The notes: generated from the sequence alone by a model not told the origin. Positions 7,790 through 16,406 are shown, numbered from the stretch's first letter. The stretch is 47,118 nucleotides of DNA from Lachnospiraceae bacterium (GCA_003979345.1 RYVZ01000026.1:1-47118), one strand, 5' to 3'. A program made the numbers and translations.

Positions 7790-10700
7790 AAGAAATACGG
7801 CGACCTATACATTAATACAGGTTTTATGTATTGTCGTGATGTTTATGGTTGTGGGATATGCCGCATGGATGAAAATGGCGGATGATTTTTGGCCGTTGTT
7901 TCAGTGGTGGGCAGCGACAATCATGCTTGGGATCGCATGTTACCCATTAAGCGCGATGATATTCAGGCGGTTTGATGACAGAGGTTACCTGTTTTCAAAA
8001 GCAATAGGGCTTGTTGTGACGGCATGGGTGATGTGGCTGTCTGCATCGCTGCATGTTTTGCCGTTTTCCACGCAGAACTGCTATTTGTGTATTGGAGTAT
8101 GTGCTGCCTGTAATTATTTCGGAGCATTGATCTACCGCATCCATCAGGGAAAAAAGGCGGAAGCAAAAGCGCATAAAGCAGAAAAGATAGCAAGGAAAGC
8201 GCAAAAGAGGGAGGAAGCTGCAAAAGCAATAAGGGCGGAAGCAGAAAAGATCAGGGCAGAAGCGGAGGAAGTGAAGGCACAAGCCCGGGCGGCACAAGCA
8301 GGAGCAGAGGCGGCAAAAGCGGAAGCAAAAACCGCGAAAGAAAAGAAAAAGGCGTCACAGGCAGAGGCGGAAGCGACAAAAGCGGCTGTAGAGGCGGCAA
8401 AGGCGGAAGCGAGAGCGGTAAAAGCGGAGGCAGAGGCGCTAAAAGCGGAAGCCGAAGCAAGGGCATCTGAGGCTGAAGCAAAAGCCATAAAGGCTGAAGC
8501 GGAGGCGATAGAGGCAGAGAAGGACGCCGCAGAAGCAGAAGAGGAGCCTAAAGCGGCAGATACGGAGACAGCGGCGTGGACTTCGGATGAGGAGGCAGAG
8601 GGGGCGTTGCCGGAGAAGAGCGCGGATACTGCCGTGCTGACACAAAACTCAGGCAGAGCATCCCAATTACAGGAGTTTGAGGACGAAAAACCCTTCGTTA
8701 TCCAAAATGTGCCTGTGAAGATCCTGAATGTAAAACCCACGCGGGTAAAAGAGGTGCGTTTTCGGACAAGCATGGCGCCTGTAAAAGAGACTCATGCAGA
8801 GGGAGCCGGGCTATTTGGGGCGCAGGCAGAAGCGCTGCGGGCCGATAAGCGGACGGAGACCGGAACACAGTTGGAAGCTGGGACGACGGCGGGGACGCAG
8901 TCGGACGCAGAGCCTGAAAAAGAAAAGGCGCTTAAGGCAAAGCATGCAGTCAGACCGCACTGGGAGCGGATACTCTGTCTGGAATTGGTATTTTTTATTT
9001 TGCTTACCGCATTCATGTATATGAAGGGCTTTAACCCTAAAGCTTACGGAACCGAGAAAATGATGGACTATGGTTTTATGACGTCCATGTTCAAAACGGA
9101 ATATTTTCCGGTGGAAGACTTTTGGTTTGCAGGGGAAAATCTGAACTATTATTATTTTGGGCAATATGTGATGACCTTTCTGACGAAGGTGTCATTTACA
9201 ACGGTCAGCTACGGCTACAATCTGGCACTGGGTACCGGATTTGCATTTTGCGCAACACTCGTATATTCATTGGTCTGCCAAATCATGAAAGTGTTTGCGG
9301 CAGGGAGGAAGAAACGCATCAGCGGTGCGGTCTCACATATTGCAGGTGCGTTGGCGGCCGTTGCCGTGACGATTGCCGGAAACGGACATTATATCGTATT
9401 TAATAAGCTGGTGCCAATGCTGTGGGATATTCTTCAGATCCCCGGAGAGAAACCGGGCTATTGGTTCCCGAATTCAACGAGATATATCGGGTACATACCC
9501 GATACGCATGACAAGACCATTCATGAATTTCCGTCTTATTCTTTTATACTGGGTGACCTGCATGCGCATGTGGTAAATATTACGTTTGTATTAACGTTGG
9601 CGGCAGTGCTTTTTTCTTTTTTAATGAGCAGGAGAGAGACGATGCGTGCTGCTGTCAATAAAAGAAGGGATGGAGAAAAGACTACGGTATCGATCGCCAA
9701 GGAGACTTTCCGGCTTCCTGTGATCGCGGTTGGATATTTGATCGGTATTTTCATGATGTCTAACTATTGGGATTTTCCTATTTATTTTGTCGTGGCAGGT
9801 GCGGTCATTCTGACATCGAATGCAGTGATCTGCGGGTTCGATAAACGGACCTGGCTATTAACGGCACTGCATGCCGTGGTCGTCCTTGCTGTTGCCTTTC
9901 TTACAGCGATGCCGTTTCATATGAACTTTGTGGCGATGGCAAATGGAATCCTGCCTGCGCAGACGCATACACCCCTGTACCAGCTGATCATTTTGTGGGG
10001 AATCCAGGTTGTTATTGTGATTGGCTTCGTCACGGCGCTGATCTGGAAAGAAATACAGATAAACAGGAAAGGAAAGTCCGAAGGGGCAGAAAGCTTCAAA
10101 GAAGCGGAAGCGGCAAAGGAGAGCGGGACAGCTGATGAAAGCAGGGCGGTCTGTGAAAAGAAATCGGAGCAGGAGAACATAGCGGCTGACAAAAATCGTG
10201 CGCCGGTCAGGCAGAGACGGTTTGTACAGTTTTTGGAAAATCTGGAAATATCGGATCTGTTTATCCTGATACTGGGCCTCTGCGCGGTCGGACTTGTATT
10301 GACGCCGGAAGTGATCTATATGTCAGACATTTATGCGGGGGATTACAAGCGGTCCAATACGATGTTTAAGCTTGTCTATCAGGCATATATTTTATTTGGC
10401 ATATCGATCGGCTATATTCTGACGCGCTTTATATTGCTTCGGGAGACGCGCCGGCAATTGAAATGGGGCGTGGCTGGTCTTGTGCTTCTGCTGTGGACCT
10501 GCGGATATTTCGGAACGAGTGTGCGGGCATGGTTTGGAGATCTGTCAAATGAGGAAGGCTATAAAGGGATGCGCGCTGACCGCTATATCTATGAAGAGCA
10601 GCCGACGGACGCCGCGGCGATCGCATGGCTGAATGACAATGTGCAGGGCCGGCCGGTCATTCTGGAGGCAAATGGAGAGAGCTATACGATCAACAACAGG

Positions 10701-11012
10701 GTATCCGTGCTGACGGGAATGCCCACCGTGCTAGGCTGGCGTGTGCACGAATGGCTTTGGCACAACAGTCCGGAGCCGGTCAGCGCAAGAGCGGGGGATG
10801 TGGATACCATCTATGTATCGCAGGATCAGGAGCTTGTGCGCTCTTTGCTTGATAAATATCAGGTGACCTATCTGTTTATCGGTACCTGTGAATATGATAA
10901 GTATATGCAGGCGGGTATGAACACGGAAATGCTGCGGCAGATGGGCGAGGTCGTCTACGAGGGCTATCCGGATATGCAGGGACGTACCGTGATGATCGTG
11001 AAGGTGCGGTAG
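7773..11012 (+). CDS. DUF2298/YYY-type large membrane protein with Ala/Glu/Lys coiled-coil insert
   Basis: This 1079-aa polytopic protein starts at ATG 7773 behind ggaggaaaagc, inside the end of the glycosyltransferase gene. Four hydrophobic segments (residues ~10-120) are followed by ~140 residues made almost only of Ala, Glu and Lys with AEA/KAEAEA periodicity (about 125-265), then a hydrophilic linker to ~395. The main membrane domain follows, with GENLNYYYFGQYV (~450-462), the YYY signature of the DUF2298 family, and further segments to ~920. A second charged stretch sits near 770-810. DUF2298 proteins are of unknown activity and are thought to be GT-C-like. Linkage to the coupled glycosyltransferase suggests envelope glycosylation, but this is inference. 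Confidence 0.8.
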   Translation: MTPRDRRNTATYTLIQVLCIVVMFMVVGYAAWMKMADDFWPLFQWWAATIMLGIACYPLSAMIFRRFDDRGYLFSKAIGLVVTAWVMWLSASLHVLPFSTQNCYLCIGVCAACNYFGALIYRIHQGKKAEAKAHKAEKIARKAQKREEAAKAIRAEAEKIRAEAEEVKAQARAAQAGAEAAKAEAKTAKEKKKASQAEAEATKAAVEAAKAEARAVKAEAEALKAEAEARASEAEAKAIKAEAEAIEAEKDAAEAEEEPKAADTETAAWTSDEEAEGALPEKSADTAVLTQNSGRASQLQEFEDEKPFVIQNVPVKILNVKPTRVKEVRFRTSMAPVKETHAEGAGLFGAQAEALRADKRTETGTQLEAGTTAGTQSDAEPEKEKALKAKHAVRPHWERILCLELVFFILLTAFMYMKGFNPKAYGTEKMMDYGFMTSMFKTEYFPVEDFWFAGENLNYYYFGQYVMTFLTKVSFTTVSYGYNLALGTGFAFCATLVYSLVCQIMKVFAAGRKKRISGAVSHIAGALAAVAVTIAGNGHYIVFNKLVPMLWDILQIPGEKPGYWFPNSTRYIGYIPDTHDKTIHEFPSYSFILGDLHAHVVNITFVLTLAAVLFSFLMSRRETMRAAVNKRRDGEKTTVSIAKETFRLPVIAVGYLIGIFMMSNYWDFPIYFVVAGAVILTSNAVICGFDKRTWLLTALHAVVVLAVAFLTAMPFHMNFVAMANGILPAQTHTPLYQLIILWGIQVVIVIGFVTALIWKEIQINRKGKSEGAESFKEAEAAKESGTADESRAVCEKKSEQENIAADKNRAPVRQRRFVQFLENLEISDLFILILGLCAVGLVLTPEVIYMSDIYAGDYKRSNTMFKLVYQAYILFGISIGYILTRFILLRETRRQLKWGVAGLVLLLWTCGYFGTSVRAWFGDLSNEEGYKGMRADRYIYEEQPTDAAAIAWLNDNVQGRPVILEANGESYTINNRVSVLTGMPTVLGWRVHEWLWHNSPEPVSARAGDVDTIYVSQDQELVRSLLDKYQVTYLFIGTCEYDKYMQAGMNTEMLRQMGEVVYEGYPDMQGRTVMIVKVR

Positions 11013-11053
11013 TAAGAAACGATCGAAGAGATTTCAAACAGGGAGAGACAAAA

Positions 11054-11785
11054 ATGGGTGAGAAGCTTGCAGTCTTACAGCAATGGATCAATGACAGTGA
11101 CAATATCGTTTTTTTTGGAGGAGCGGGGGTATCGACGGAAAGCGGGATTCCGGATTTTCGGAGTGTGGATGGATTATACCATCAGAAATATGATTATCCG
11201 CCCGAGACAATTTTGAGCCATAGCTTTTATCGCAGCAGGACCGGGGAATTTTACCGTTTTTACAGGGATAAGATGCTCTGCCTTGATGCGGAGCCAAACG
11301 CGGCACACAGGAAGCTGGCAGAGCTTGAACAGGCAGGAAAACTAAAAGCAGTCATTACGCAGAATATCGACGGGCTGCATCAGGCGGCAGGCTCCAGAAA
11401 AGTGCTGGAGCTTCATGGAAGCGTGCTGCGCAATTACTGTGAAGAATGTGGAAAGTTTTTTGACGCGCAGTGTGTGAAAAATTCCGATGACGTTCCCAAA
11501 TGCGACGCCTGCGGGGGAGGCATTAAACCGGATGTAGTATTATATGAAGAAGGTCTTGATCAGGACACGCTCACGGAAGCGATCAAATGCATCAGTGAGG
11601 CAGATATGCTGATCGTCGGAGGGACTTCTTTGGTCGTATATCCGGCAGCGGGATTGATCGATTACTACAGGGGAGACAGACTGGTACTCATTAACCGCTC
11701 TGCAACAGGAAGGGACAGCATGGCGGATCTGGTCATACAGGGCAGCATCGGTGAGATTCTTGGCAGCATCACGGTTACTGTGTAA
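11054..11785 (+). CDS. cobB: NAD-dependent protein deacylase, Sir2 family
   Basis: This 243-aa sirtuin would remove acyl groups from lysines of cytoplasmic proteins using NAD+. Visible motifs are GGAGVSTESGIPDFRS (22-37), QNIDGLHQ (103-110), catalytic His121 (LELHGS), two zinc Cys pairs (Cys129/132 and Cys150/153), GGTSLVVYPAA, and the LINR nucleotide-binding strand. Length and order are normal for the bacterial class. It lies 41 bases after the DUF2298 gene with its own gggagag site (ATG 11054), so it may be co-transcribed, but no functional link to glycosylation is apparent. Confidence 0.95.
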   Translation: MGEKLAVLQQWINDSDNIVFFGGAGVSTESGIPDFRSVDGLYHQKYDYPPETILSHSFYRSRTGEFYRFYRDKMLCLDAEPNAAHRKLAELEQAGKLKAVITQNIDGLHQAAGSRKVLELHGSVLRNYCEECGKFFDAQCVKNSDDVPKCDACGGGIKPDVVLYEEGLDQDTLTEAIKCISEADMLIVGGTSLVVYPAAGLIDYYRGDRLVLINRSATGRDSMADLVIQGSIGEILGSITVTV

Positions 11786-11837
11786 ATGGCAGCCGGCTGA
11801 AAAGAGTATTTTGCGTAATATAAAGGACGGGGCTCAC

Positions 11838-12020
11838 ATGGATATCAAGGTTGGAAACATCGTCAGATTAAAGAAGAAACATCCCTGCGGCTCAGCAGAA
11901 TGGGAGGTGCTGCGCAGCGGTGCGGACTTCAGACTGAAGTGTTGCGGCTGCGGGCACCAGATCATGATTGCGCGCCCTGTTCTGGAGAAAAATGTGCGGG
12001 ATATTCAAAGTAAAAGTTAA
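11838..12020 (+). CDS. DUF951 family small protein
   Basis: This 60-aa basic protein starts at ATG 11838; the open frame extends further upstream but has no start with a ribosome site there. It begins IKVGNIVRLKKKHPCGSAEWEV and ends with a C-C-x-x-C cluster (KCCGCGH) followed by IMIARPVLEKNVR, the usual DUF951 pattern. Members often sit near the rpsF-ssb-rpsR block, which begins 3.6 kb downstream here, so the intervening lipoprotein and ROK genes may be an insertion into an older arrangement. Its function is unknown; nucleic-acid or metal binding is possible. Confidence 0.88.
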   Translation: MDIKVGNIVRLKKKHPCGSAEWEVLRSGADFRLKCCGCGHQIMIARPVLEKNVRDIQSKS

Positions 12021-12052
12021 TATTTTCCATCATGCCGGTCTGCATTTTTGAC

Positions 12053-12081
12053 TTGCAAACTATGCTTCCGCATGGTATGAT
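12053..12081 (+). promoter_or_regulatory. Sigma-A promoter for the large lipoprotein gene
   Basis: TTGCAA (12053-12058), exactly 17 bases, TATGAT (12076-12081). The predicted start near 12088 lies inside the palindrome at 12083-12113. It implies a leader of ~185 bases. Confidence 0.7.
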
Positions 12082-12082
12082 A

Positions 12083-12113
12083 GGTATATATTTAATAATG
12101 TTAAATATATACC
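12083..12113. promoter_or_regulatory. Perfect 13-bp inverted repeat over the transcription start (candidate operator)
   Basis: Arms ggtatatatttaa (12083-12095) and ttaaatatatacc (12101-12113) are exactly complementary around a 5-base loop. The site begins one base after the -10 box, so a bound protein would block initiation. The adjacent ROK-family regulator is the obvious candidate ligand, by position only. Confidence 0.6.
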
Positions 12114-12272
12114 TGAGACGATAAACTAATTTGGGGAGGAAATGATTTACGGTTTATGCGGCTTTATTTTTTAACAATCTTAAATTTATAAGCACCGGTA
12201 TAGAAAGGGGGTCATGTCCGGTGAAGGGGATGCGAAATGGTTCTTAAATCATACGAACGAGGAGGTATGGCT

Positions 12273-14159
12273 ATGAGAAAGAAAGTATTATTGCTTGCAT
12301 TGATCCCGTGTTTGTTTGCAGCGATGCTTGCAGGCTGCGGAAAATTAAAAGAAGAAACCAGTCTAAATGGATCGTCGCTGCAGAATACTCCGGTTCAGGG
12401 ACGGGAACCCGTCAGGAGCAGAATGGATAACGCGGGCAGTAGTGTGGAACGTGATCAGGCGTTAAATGAGCTGACGCCGGAAGGCGTGTATGTCATGACA
12501 GTGATCAACGGTCTGGCAATCAACGGCAGCGGGTTTGATGCGGAAACTGCTGAAATATCAGAATACCGTGAGCCGGTTGTTTTGGTAAGGGCGCAGTTTG
12601 ATTCTCTTACGGAGGAGGATCAGGAATTATTGGAAGAAAACGGTGTGCTTGAGCAGTTGCTCATGGCGGAAGCAAGGGCCCTCAATTTATGGATCCGTGA
12701 TACGCCGCTTGATGCAGTCGAGGATGGCGGTATTACGTGGATGTTTGAGGAAAGATATGATGAATTGGCAGAAGCGCTGGGAGAGGAAGTTATTCAGGAA
12801 TTGGTTCCTCTTTATGAGAGTAAATTTTTGGCATACGAAGATCTGATCCCGCAATTTCAGGAGGAAAAAAGAAACAATCTGGAGGCGGGAAGCCGTGTGG
12901 ATGCAGCAATTTTGAACATGGATCCGAATAACGCGGAACAAGTAAGACAGGTTGCAGAAATGTATGACGCGCTGACCGAAATGCAGCAGGCGTATGTAGA
13001 GTATTATAACATTTTGAGGGATGCACAGGCAGTGCCGGATACCTCTCTTCAACGGGTCGTTTATGCAGGAGCGCGCTCTTCTGCATACGGATTGGGTAAC
13101 AGATGGTTTACGAAAGGGGAATGGGGAAGCGTTGCCGAACAGATGCAGGCATGGTATCCGTCCGCAAAACCGACGATGATCTGGATTGTCGGCAGCTTAA
13201 GCGGAATGGGCTGCAATCTTGAGTTTGTGCCCGATGAAAGTGTGGATACAGAGGCGCTGGAAAAACAGTATATTTATTTTACAGAATCTGGGCGCAGGAA
13301 TCATTTGTCCCATGAGGAATATCTGAATTATTTTGACCAGAACGGTATTCAGGTATATCTGCAGGTAGAGCCCGGCTTTGCGGATGTGGAAACTTTGATC
13401 GACCTGATCCTCGATCAATACGGGCATCATCCCTGCGTGGTCGGCGTCGGTGTGGATGTGGAATGGTATCATGGAATTACGGAGGATTCCGGTCTTCCTG
13501 TCTCTGATGCATTAGCTGAAAAATGGGATATGCATATTAAGGGGATCAATCCGGAATACCGGCTTTTCTTAAAGCATTATAATATCCGTTATCTTCCGCC
13601 CACTTACCGGAGCGATATCCTGTTTGTTAATGACAGTCAGGGATTCGGAAGTGCAGTCGGCGATGTGCTTGGAGTATACGACGAGAACCTTGACGACGTG
13701 CTTGGGTTCATACCCGAATTTAAGCGGTTTGCAGATGCATTTCCGGATAACGACGTGCTTTATCAGATCGGATATGCGTCAGACGCAACTTGGTATTACA
13801 CAATGGGTGATCCGGTCGTTCTGTCATTGGGACAGAGGCTTGCAGAAGTGACGAAACAGAATTGCGGCATTATCTGGGTAGACTTCACGATCAAAGACCC
13901 GATGACATTCCCGTGGCTTATGACGTCGGAAGAGCGCGTGAAAGCGGTCAACACGCTTCTGAGATATCTGAATCCTAAGAGCGGTCTTGTCGGCAAGCGT
14001 CTTGCCGGAATCAGCTCGGATGCGGCTGTTCCGAGGGACTTCATTTTTATACAGATGGTAAGGGAGATCGTTGACGGTCTGACGGAAGAAGAGCGGGATA
14101 TGCTCGATCCGGAGCGGCTTGCCTGTCTTGAATGGGCAGAGACCGTGCCGCAGAATTAA
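12273..14159 (+). CDS. Large lipoprotein of unknown family, possible TIM-barrel/glycosidase-like C-terminal part
   Basis: This 628-aa protein starts at ATG 12273, 7 bases after ggagg (12261-12265); ATG 12267 is too close to the site. A signal peptide ends in the lipobox LAGC (Cys22), so it should be anchored outside the membrane. Residues ~60-250 are acidic and mostly helical. From ~270 the protein shows alternating strand/helix segments with PTMIWIVGS, VYLQVEPGF, VVGVGVDVEWYHG, DILFVNDSQGFG and CGIIWVDFTIKD, resembling the beta-strand ends of a TIM barrel with acidic residues that could be catalytic. I cannot name the family. It has its own promoter and palindrome and faces a ROK regulator, a gene type often tied to sugar use. 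Confidence 0.7.
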   Translation: MRKKVLLLALIPCLFAAMLAGCGKLKEETSLNGSSLQNTPVQGREPVRSRMDNAGSSVERDQALNELTPEGVYVMTVINGLAINGSGFDAETAEISEYREPVVLVRAQFDSLTEEDQELLEENGVLEQLLMAEARALNLWIRDTPLDAVEDGGITWMFEERYDELAEALGEEVIQELVPLYESKFLAYEDLIPQFQEEKRNNLEAGSRVDAAILNMDPNNAEQVRQVAEMYDALTEMQQAYVEYYNILRDAQAVPDTSLQRVVYAGARSSAYGLGNRWFTKGEWGSVAEQMQAWYPSAKPTMIWIVGSLSGMGCNLEFVPDESVDTEALEKQYIYFTESGRRNHLSHEEYLNYFDQNGIQVYLQVEPGFADVETLIDLILDQYGHHPCVVGVGVDVEWYHGITEDSGLPVSDALAEKWDMHIKGINPEYRLFLKHYNIRYLPPTYRSDILFVNDSQGFGSAVGDVLGVYDENLDDVLGFIPEFKRFADAFPDNDVLYQIGYASDATWYYTMGDPVVLSLGQRLAEVTKQNCGIIWVDFTIKDPMTFPWLMTSEERVKAVNTLLRYLNPKSGLVGKRLAGISSDAAVPRDFIFIQMVREIVDGLTEEERDMLDPERLACLEWAETVPQN

Positions 14160-14240
14160 GGGAAGTGCGATGAACGGCGGTTTCATAAAACAGAATGGAA
14201 ATAGAATCGTAAAACGACTGCCGGAATAAAAGCTGTTGTC

Positions 14241-14298
14241 AAAAAATACCGGTCTCCAAAGCAGAAGAAAAAACTGATGATGGGGGACCGGTATTTTT
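14241..14298. terminator. Bidirectional terminator between the lipoprotein and ROK genes
   Basis: Strong stem: aaaaataccggtc on the left arm pairs with gaccggtattttt on the right, with A/T tracts on both sides. It serves the two convergent genes. Confidence 0.85.
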
Positions 14299-14311
14299 AC
14301 AAGAATATTCA

Positions 14312-15337
14312 TTACGCCAGATGAACGCCTTTATCAAGATGCCTTTTACCCATTTCTCCTAATCCGCGCAGGTAGTAATCGGGATAGGAGTCGGTCACGA
14401 TGATCTGTGGCATGATCTCTTCAGGAAGCTGCATGAAGCTTCCTTTTTGTACGTGTTCGTACAAGCTGTCGGGAATATCTTTTCCGCCGATCACGATTTT
14501 TTCGGGATTCAGAACGCAGATGATATTTGTGGCGATCGCGCTCAAAAGCGCGGTGCGCTGTGCGGAAGCAGATGCCGGCAATATGTCCTCAGCCCTTTTT
14601 CCCGGTCCGATCTGCATATAGCCGACTTCACCGGCAAAACTTGAAAAACCGGGATAGAGCTGACCGTTTATAATGATACCGGCGCCAATACTATTATTCT
14701 CTATGTGCAGATAAACCATATTTTGGACGTCGGTACGGAGACTGCATGCGTAACCGACAGCGATCGCATTGATATCATTCATGATCAGGATGGGCAGATC
14801 AAATTCGGATGCTAACATTTTTTTCAGGTTTGTTTTTTCCCATTCAGGTATATGGGGAATGGCAAAAACCTGACCGGATTCTGAAACTGCACCCGGTATG
14901 CCTATAGAGACAGCCTGAACATAGGGATTGTGCTTCAAAATATGCCGTATGATCGAGTGGAGCTGTTGTGAAAATGAGCGGCCGGGGTCATGATCGACAA
15001 CACAGGCATCTTCTATGTTGAGATTCATATCGGATATGGCATATTGAAAGATATTTCTAGTTACAATAACAGAAGCGATCCGGTACCGTTTGATGTTTAG
15101 CGAGAATACTTCCGCCTTCCTGCCGCGTGCAGCCTGTATGGTGCCGACGCTGACGACCGTCCGGTCTTTCAGCAATTGGCGAATGAGAAGATTCACTGTG
15201 GGCTGGCTGATGCCGGTGATAGAGGAAAGCTCTACCCGTGTCGCACTCTCATGTTTTGTTAAGGCCTCCTTGATCAGACTGATATTTAATTCTTTCATGA
15301 GAGAGGGTTTACCTGTCAGTTCGTTTTTCTGCTGCAC
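14312..15337 (-). CDS. ROK-family transcriptional regulator lacking the zinc motif
   Basis: This 341-aa protein starts at GTG 15337 behind aggagg. Residues ~15-75 form a winged helix-turn-helix (TRVELSSITGISQPTVNLLIRQLL), and the rest is a ROK sugar-kinase-like fold (AVSIGIPGAV, IPILIMNDINAIAVGYA, SFAGEVGYM). The usual ROK zinc motif CxCGxxGC that should follow AGEVGYM is absent; the chain runs IGPGKRAEDILPASAS instead. The N-terminal DxGGT-type phosphate loop is also not recognisable. It is probably a regulator without kinase activity and with altered or no sugar binding. It faces the lipoprotein gene and may act at the palindrome 12083-12113. Confidence 0.88.
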   Translation of the reverse strand: MQQKNELTGKPSLMKELNISLIKEALTKHESATRVELSSITGISQPTVNLLIRQLLKDRTVVSVGTIQAARGRKAEVFSLNIKRYRIASVIVTRNIFQYAISDMNLNIEDACVVDHDPGRSFSQQLHSIIRHILKHNPYVQAVSIGIPGAVSESGQVFAIPHIPEWEKTNLKKMLASEFDLPILIMNDINAIAVGYACSLRTDVQNMVYLHIENNSIGAGIIINGQLYPGFSSFAGEVGYMQIGPGKRAEDILPASASAQRTALLSAIATNIICVLNPEKIVIGGKDIPDSLYEHVQKGSFMQLPEEIMPQIIVTDSYPDYYLRGLGEMGKRHLDKGVHLA

Positions 15338-15438
15338 CTATATTCCTCCTGAATGGGATCTGTCTGGTTTTACGTAAAGCGTAACTGTCATTTGGAAAAG
15401 AGGATACACTGCTCTGAGCTTGTATCACCTTTGTATTT

Positions 15439-15467
15439 AGCATACAATTACTACGTTCATTTTTCAA
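15439..15467 (-). promoter_or_regulatory. Candidate promoter for the ROK regulator
   Basis: Reading the minus strand: TTGAAA (15467-15462), 17 bases, TATGCT (15444-15439). It lies ~100 bases upstream of the GTG start, in the 321-base stretch 15338-15658, which otherwise holds only the rpsF promoter and leader. Confidence 0.5.
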
Positions 15468-15550
15468 GATAAAAAACGATTTTGAGGGATTTATGAAAAA
15501 AGAATATGTGCTGCTTTTCAAAATGACCGTGAAATATTTATGAATTTTGC

Positions 15551-15579
15551 TTGATTTCGGACAGGTTTTGTGCTATTCT
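15551..15579 (+). promoter_or_regulatory. Candidate sigma-A promoter for rpsF-ssb-rpsR
   Basis: TTGATT (15551-15556), a 17-base spacer and TATTCT (15574-15579), ~80 bases before rpsF. Confidence 0.55.
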
Positions 15580-15607
15580 ATAACTCCGTGATAGAATATT
15601 TTTCCTT

Positions 15608-15630
15608 GCTCCTTCCGTCAGAGAGGGGGC
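15608..15630 (+). promoter_or_regulatory. Possible S6:S18 autoregulatory leader hairpin
   Basis: Just upstream of rpsF, gctcct (15608-15613) can pair with the run gggggc (15625-15630). An unpaired segment containing CCG (15615-15617) lies below a tiny inner stem. A bulged CCG in a hairpin is the hallmark of the S6:S18-binding leader known in rpsF mRNAs. Several pairs are G-U and the match is by eye, so this is tentative. Confidence 0.35.
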
Positions 15631-15658
15631 CAGAGACCAAAAGGAGGTAACGAAAAGC

Positions 15659-15946
15659 ATGAACAAGTATGAATTATGCATTGTTGTAAGTGCGAAAGTC
15701 GAAGATGACGTGAGAGCTGCTGAGATTGAGAAATGCAAGGGCTATATCGAAAGATTCGGCGGACAGGTTACGAATGTGGATGACTGGGGAAAGAAGAGAC
15801 TTGCATATGATATTCGCCATATGAAGGAAGGCTTCTATTACTTTATCCAGTTTGATGCTGACGCAGCCGCTCCGGCACAGATTGAAAGCAATGTTCGTCT
15901 TATGGAAAACGTCATCAGATTTTTGTGCGTAAAGCAGGAAGCATAA
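15659..15946 (+). CDS. rpsF: 30S ribosomal protein S6
   Basis: This 95-aa S6 starts at ATG 15659 behind aaaggaggtaacg. It shows MNKYELCIVVSAK, the basic WGKKRLAYDIRHMKEGFYYFIQF core and LMENVIRFLCVK. In the ribosome S6 pairs with S18 on the 16S rRNA central domain, and here rpsR is two genes downstream in the same operon (rpsF-ssb-rpsR), the order conserved across Firmicutes. It is 16 bases before ssb. Confidence 0.98.
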   Translation: MNKYELCIVVSAKVEDDVRAAEIEKCKGYIERFGGQVTNVDDWGKKRLAYDIRHMKEGFYYFIQFDADAAAPAQIESNVRLMENVIRFLCVKQEA

Positions 15947-15962
15947 AGAAAGAGAGAAACGT

Positions 15963-16406
15963 ATGAATAAAGTAATACTTATGGGACGTTTGACGAGAGA
16001 CCCTGAGGTGAGATATTCCCAAAACGGCAGCAATACGGCAGTGGCGAGGTTTTCCATTGCGGTTGACCGCAGATTTAAGCGTGAAGGCGAAGCGGATGCA
16101 GACTTTTTTAACTGTACGGCGTTTGGCAAGCAGGCGGAGTTTGTGGAAAGGTATCTTCACAAGGGGACTAAGATGCTTGTGGAAGGCAGAGTCCAAAATG
16201 ACAATTACACAAATAAGGATGGGCAGCAGGTTTACAGCGTGCGCATCATGGTTGACAGTTTGGAGTTTGCAGAGAGCAAAAATGCGGTGTCCGGCGGTGA
16301 CGGGGGTTATTCGCAGGGAGCAAGGCAGTCTGCTCCGGTGGCACCTGCGGGCGATGGTTTCATGAATATTCCCGATGGGATTGATGAGGAATTACCGTTT
16401 AACTAA
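15963..16406 (+). CDS. ssb: Single-stranded DNA-binding protein
   Basis: This 147-aa SSB has an N-terminal OB fold (MNKVILMGRLTRDPEVR, then AVDRRFKREGEADADFFNC, LVEGRVQNDNYTNKDG, ~1-105), a short Gly/Ala-rich linker and an acidic tip ending DEELPFN that docks replication and repair proteins. It protects single-stranded DNA in replication, recombination and repair. The linker is short compared with E. coli. It is flanked by rpsF and rpsR in one operon. Confidence 0.98.
   Translation: MNKVILMGRLTRDPEVRYSQNGSNTAVARFSIAVDRRFKREGEADADFFNCTAFGKQAEFVERYLHKGTKMLVEGRVQNDNYTNKDGQQVYSVRIMVDSLEFAESKNAVSGGDGGYSQGARQSAPVAPAGDGFMNIPDGIDEELPFN

Noticed and set aside
8154..8560. Repetitive DNA that could suggest a CRISPR or tandem array
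   Set aside because: The repeats are irregular codon repeats (AEA/KAEA) in one long reading frame, without spacers.
8144..8773. 209-codon open frame on the minus strand within the DUF2298 gene
   Set aside because: It is the antisense of the Ala/Glu/Lys repeat; low-complexity Ser/Ala translation with no start context.
12142..12174. 10-codon leader ORF before the large lipoprotein
   Set aside because: The ggggagg site is only 1-2 bases from the ATG, too close for efficient initiation.
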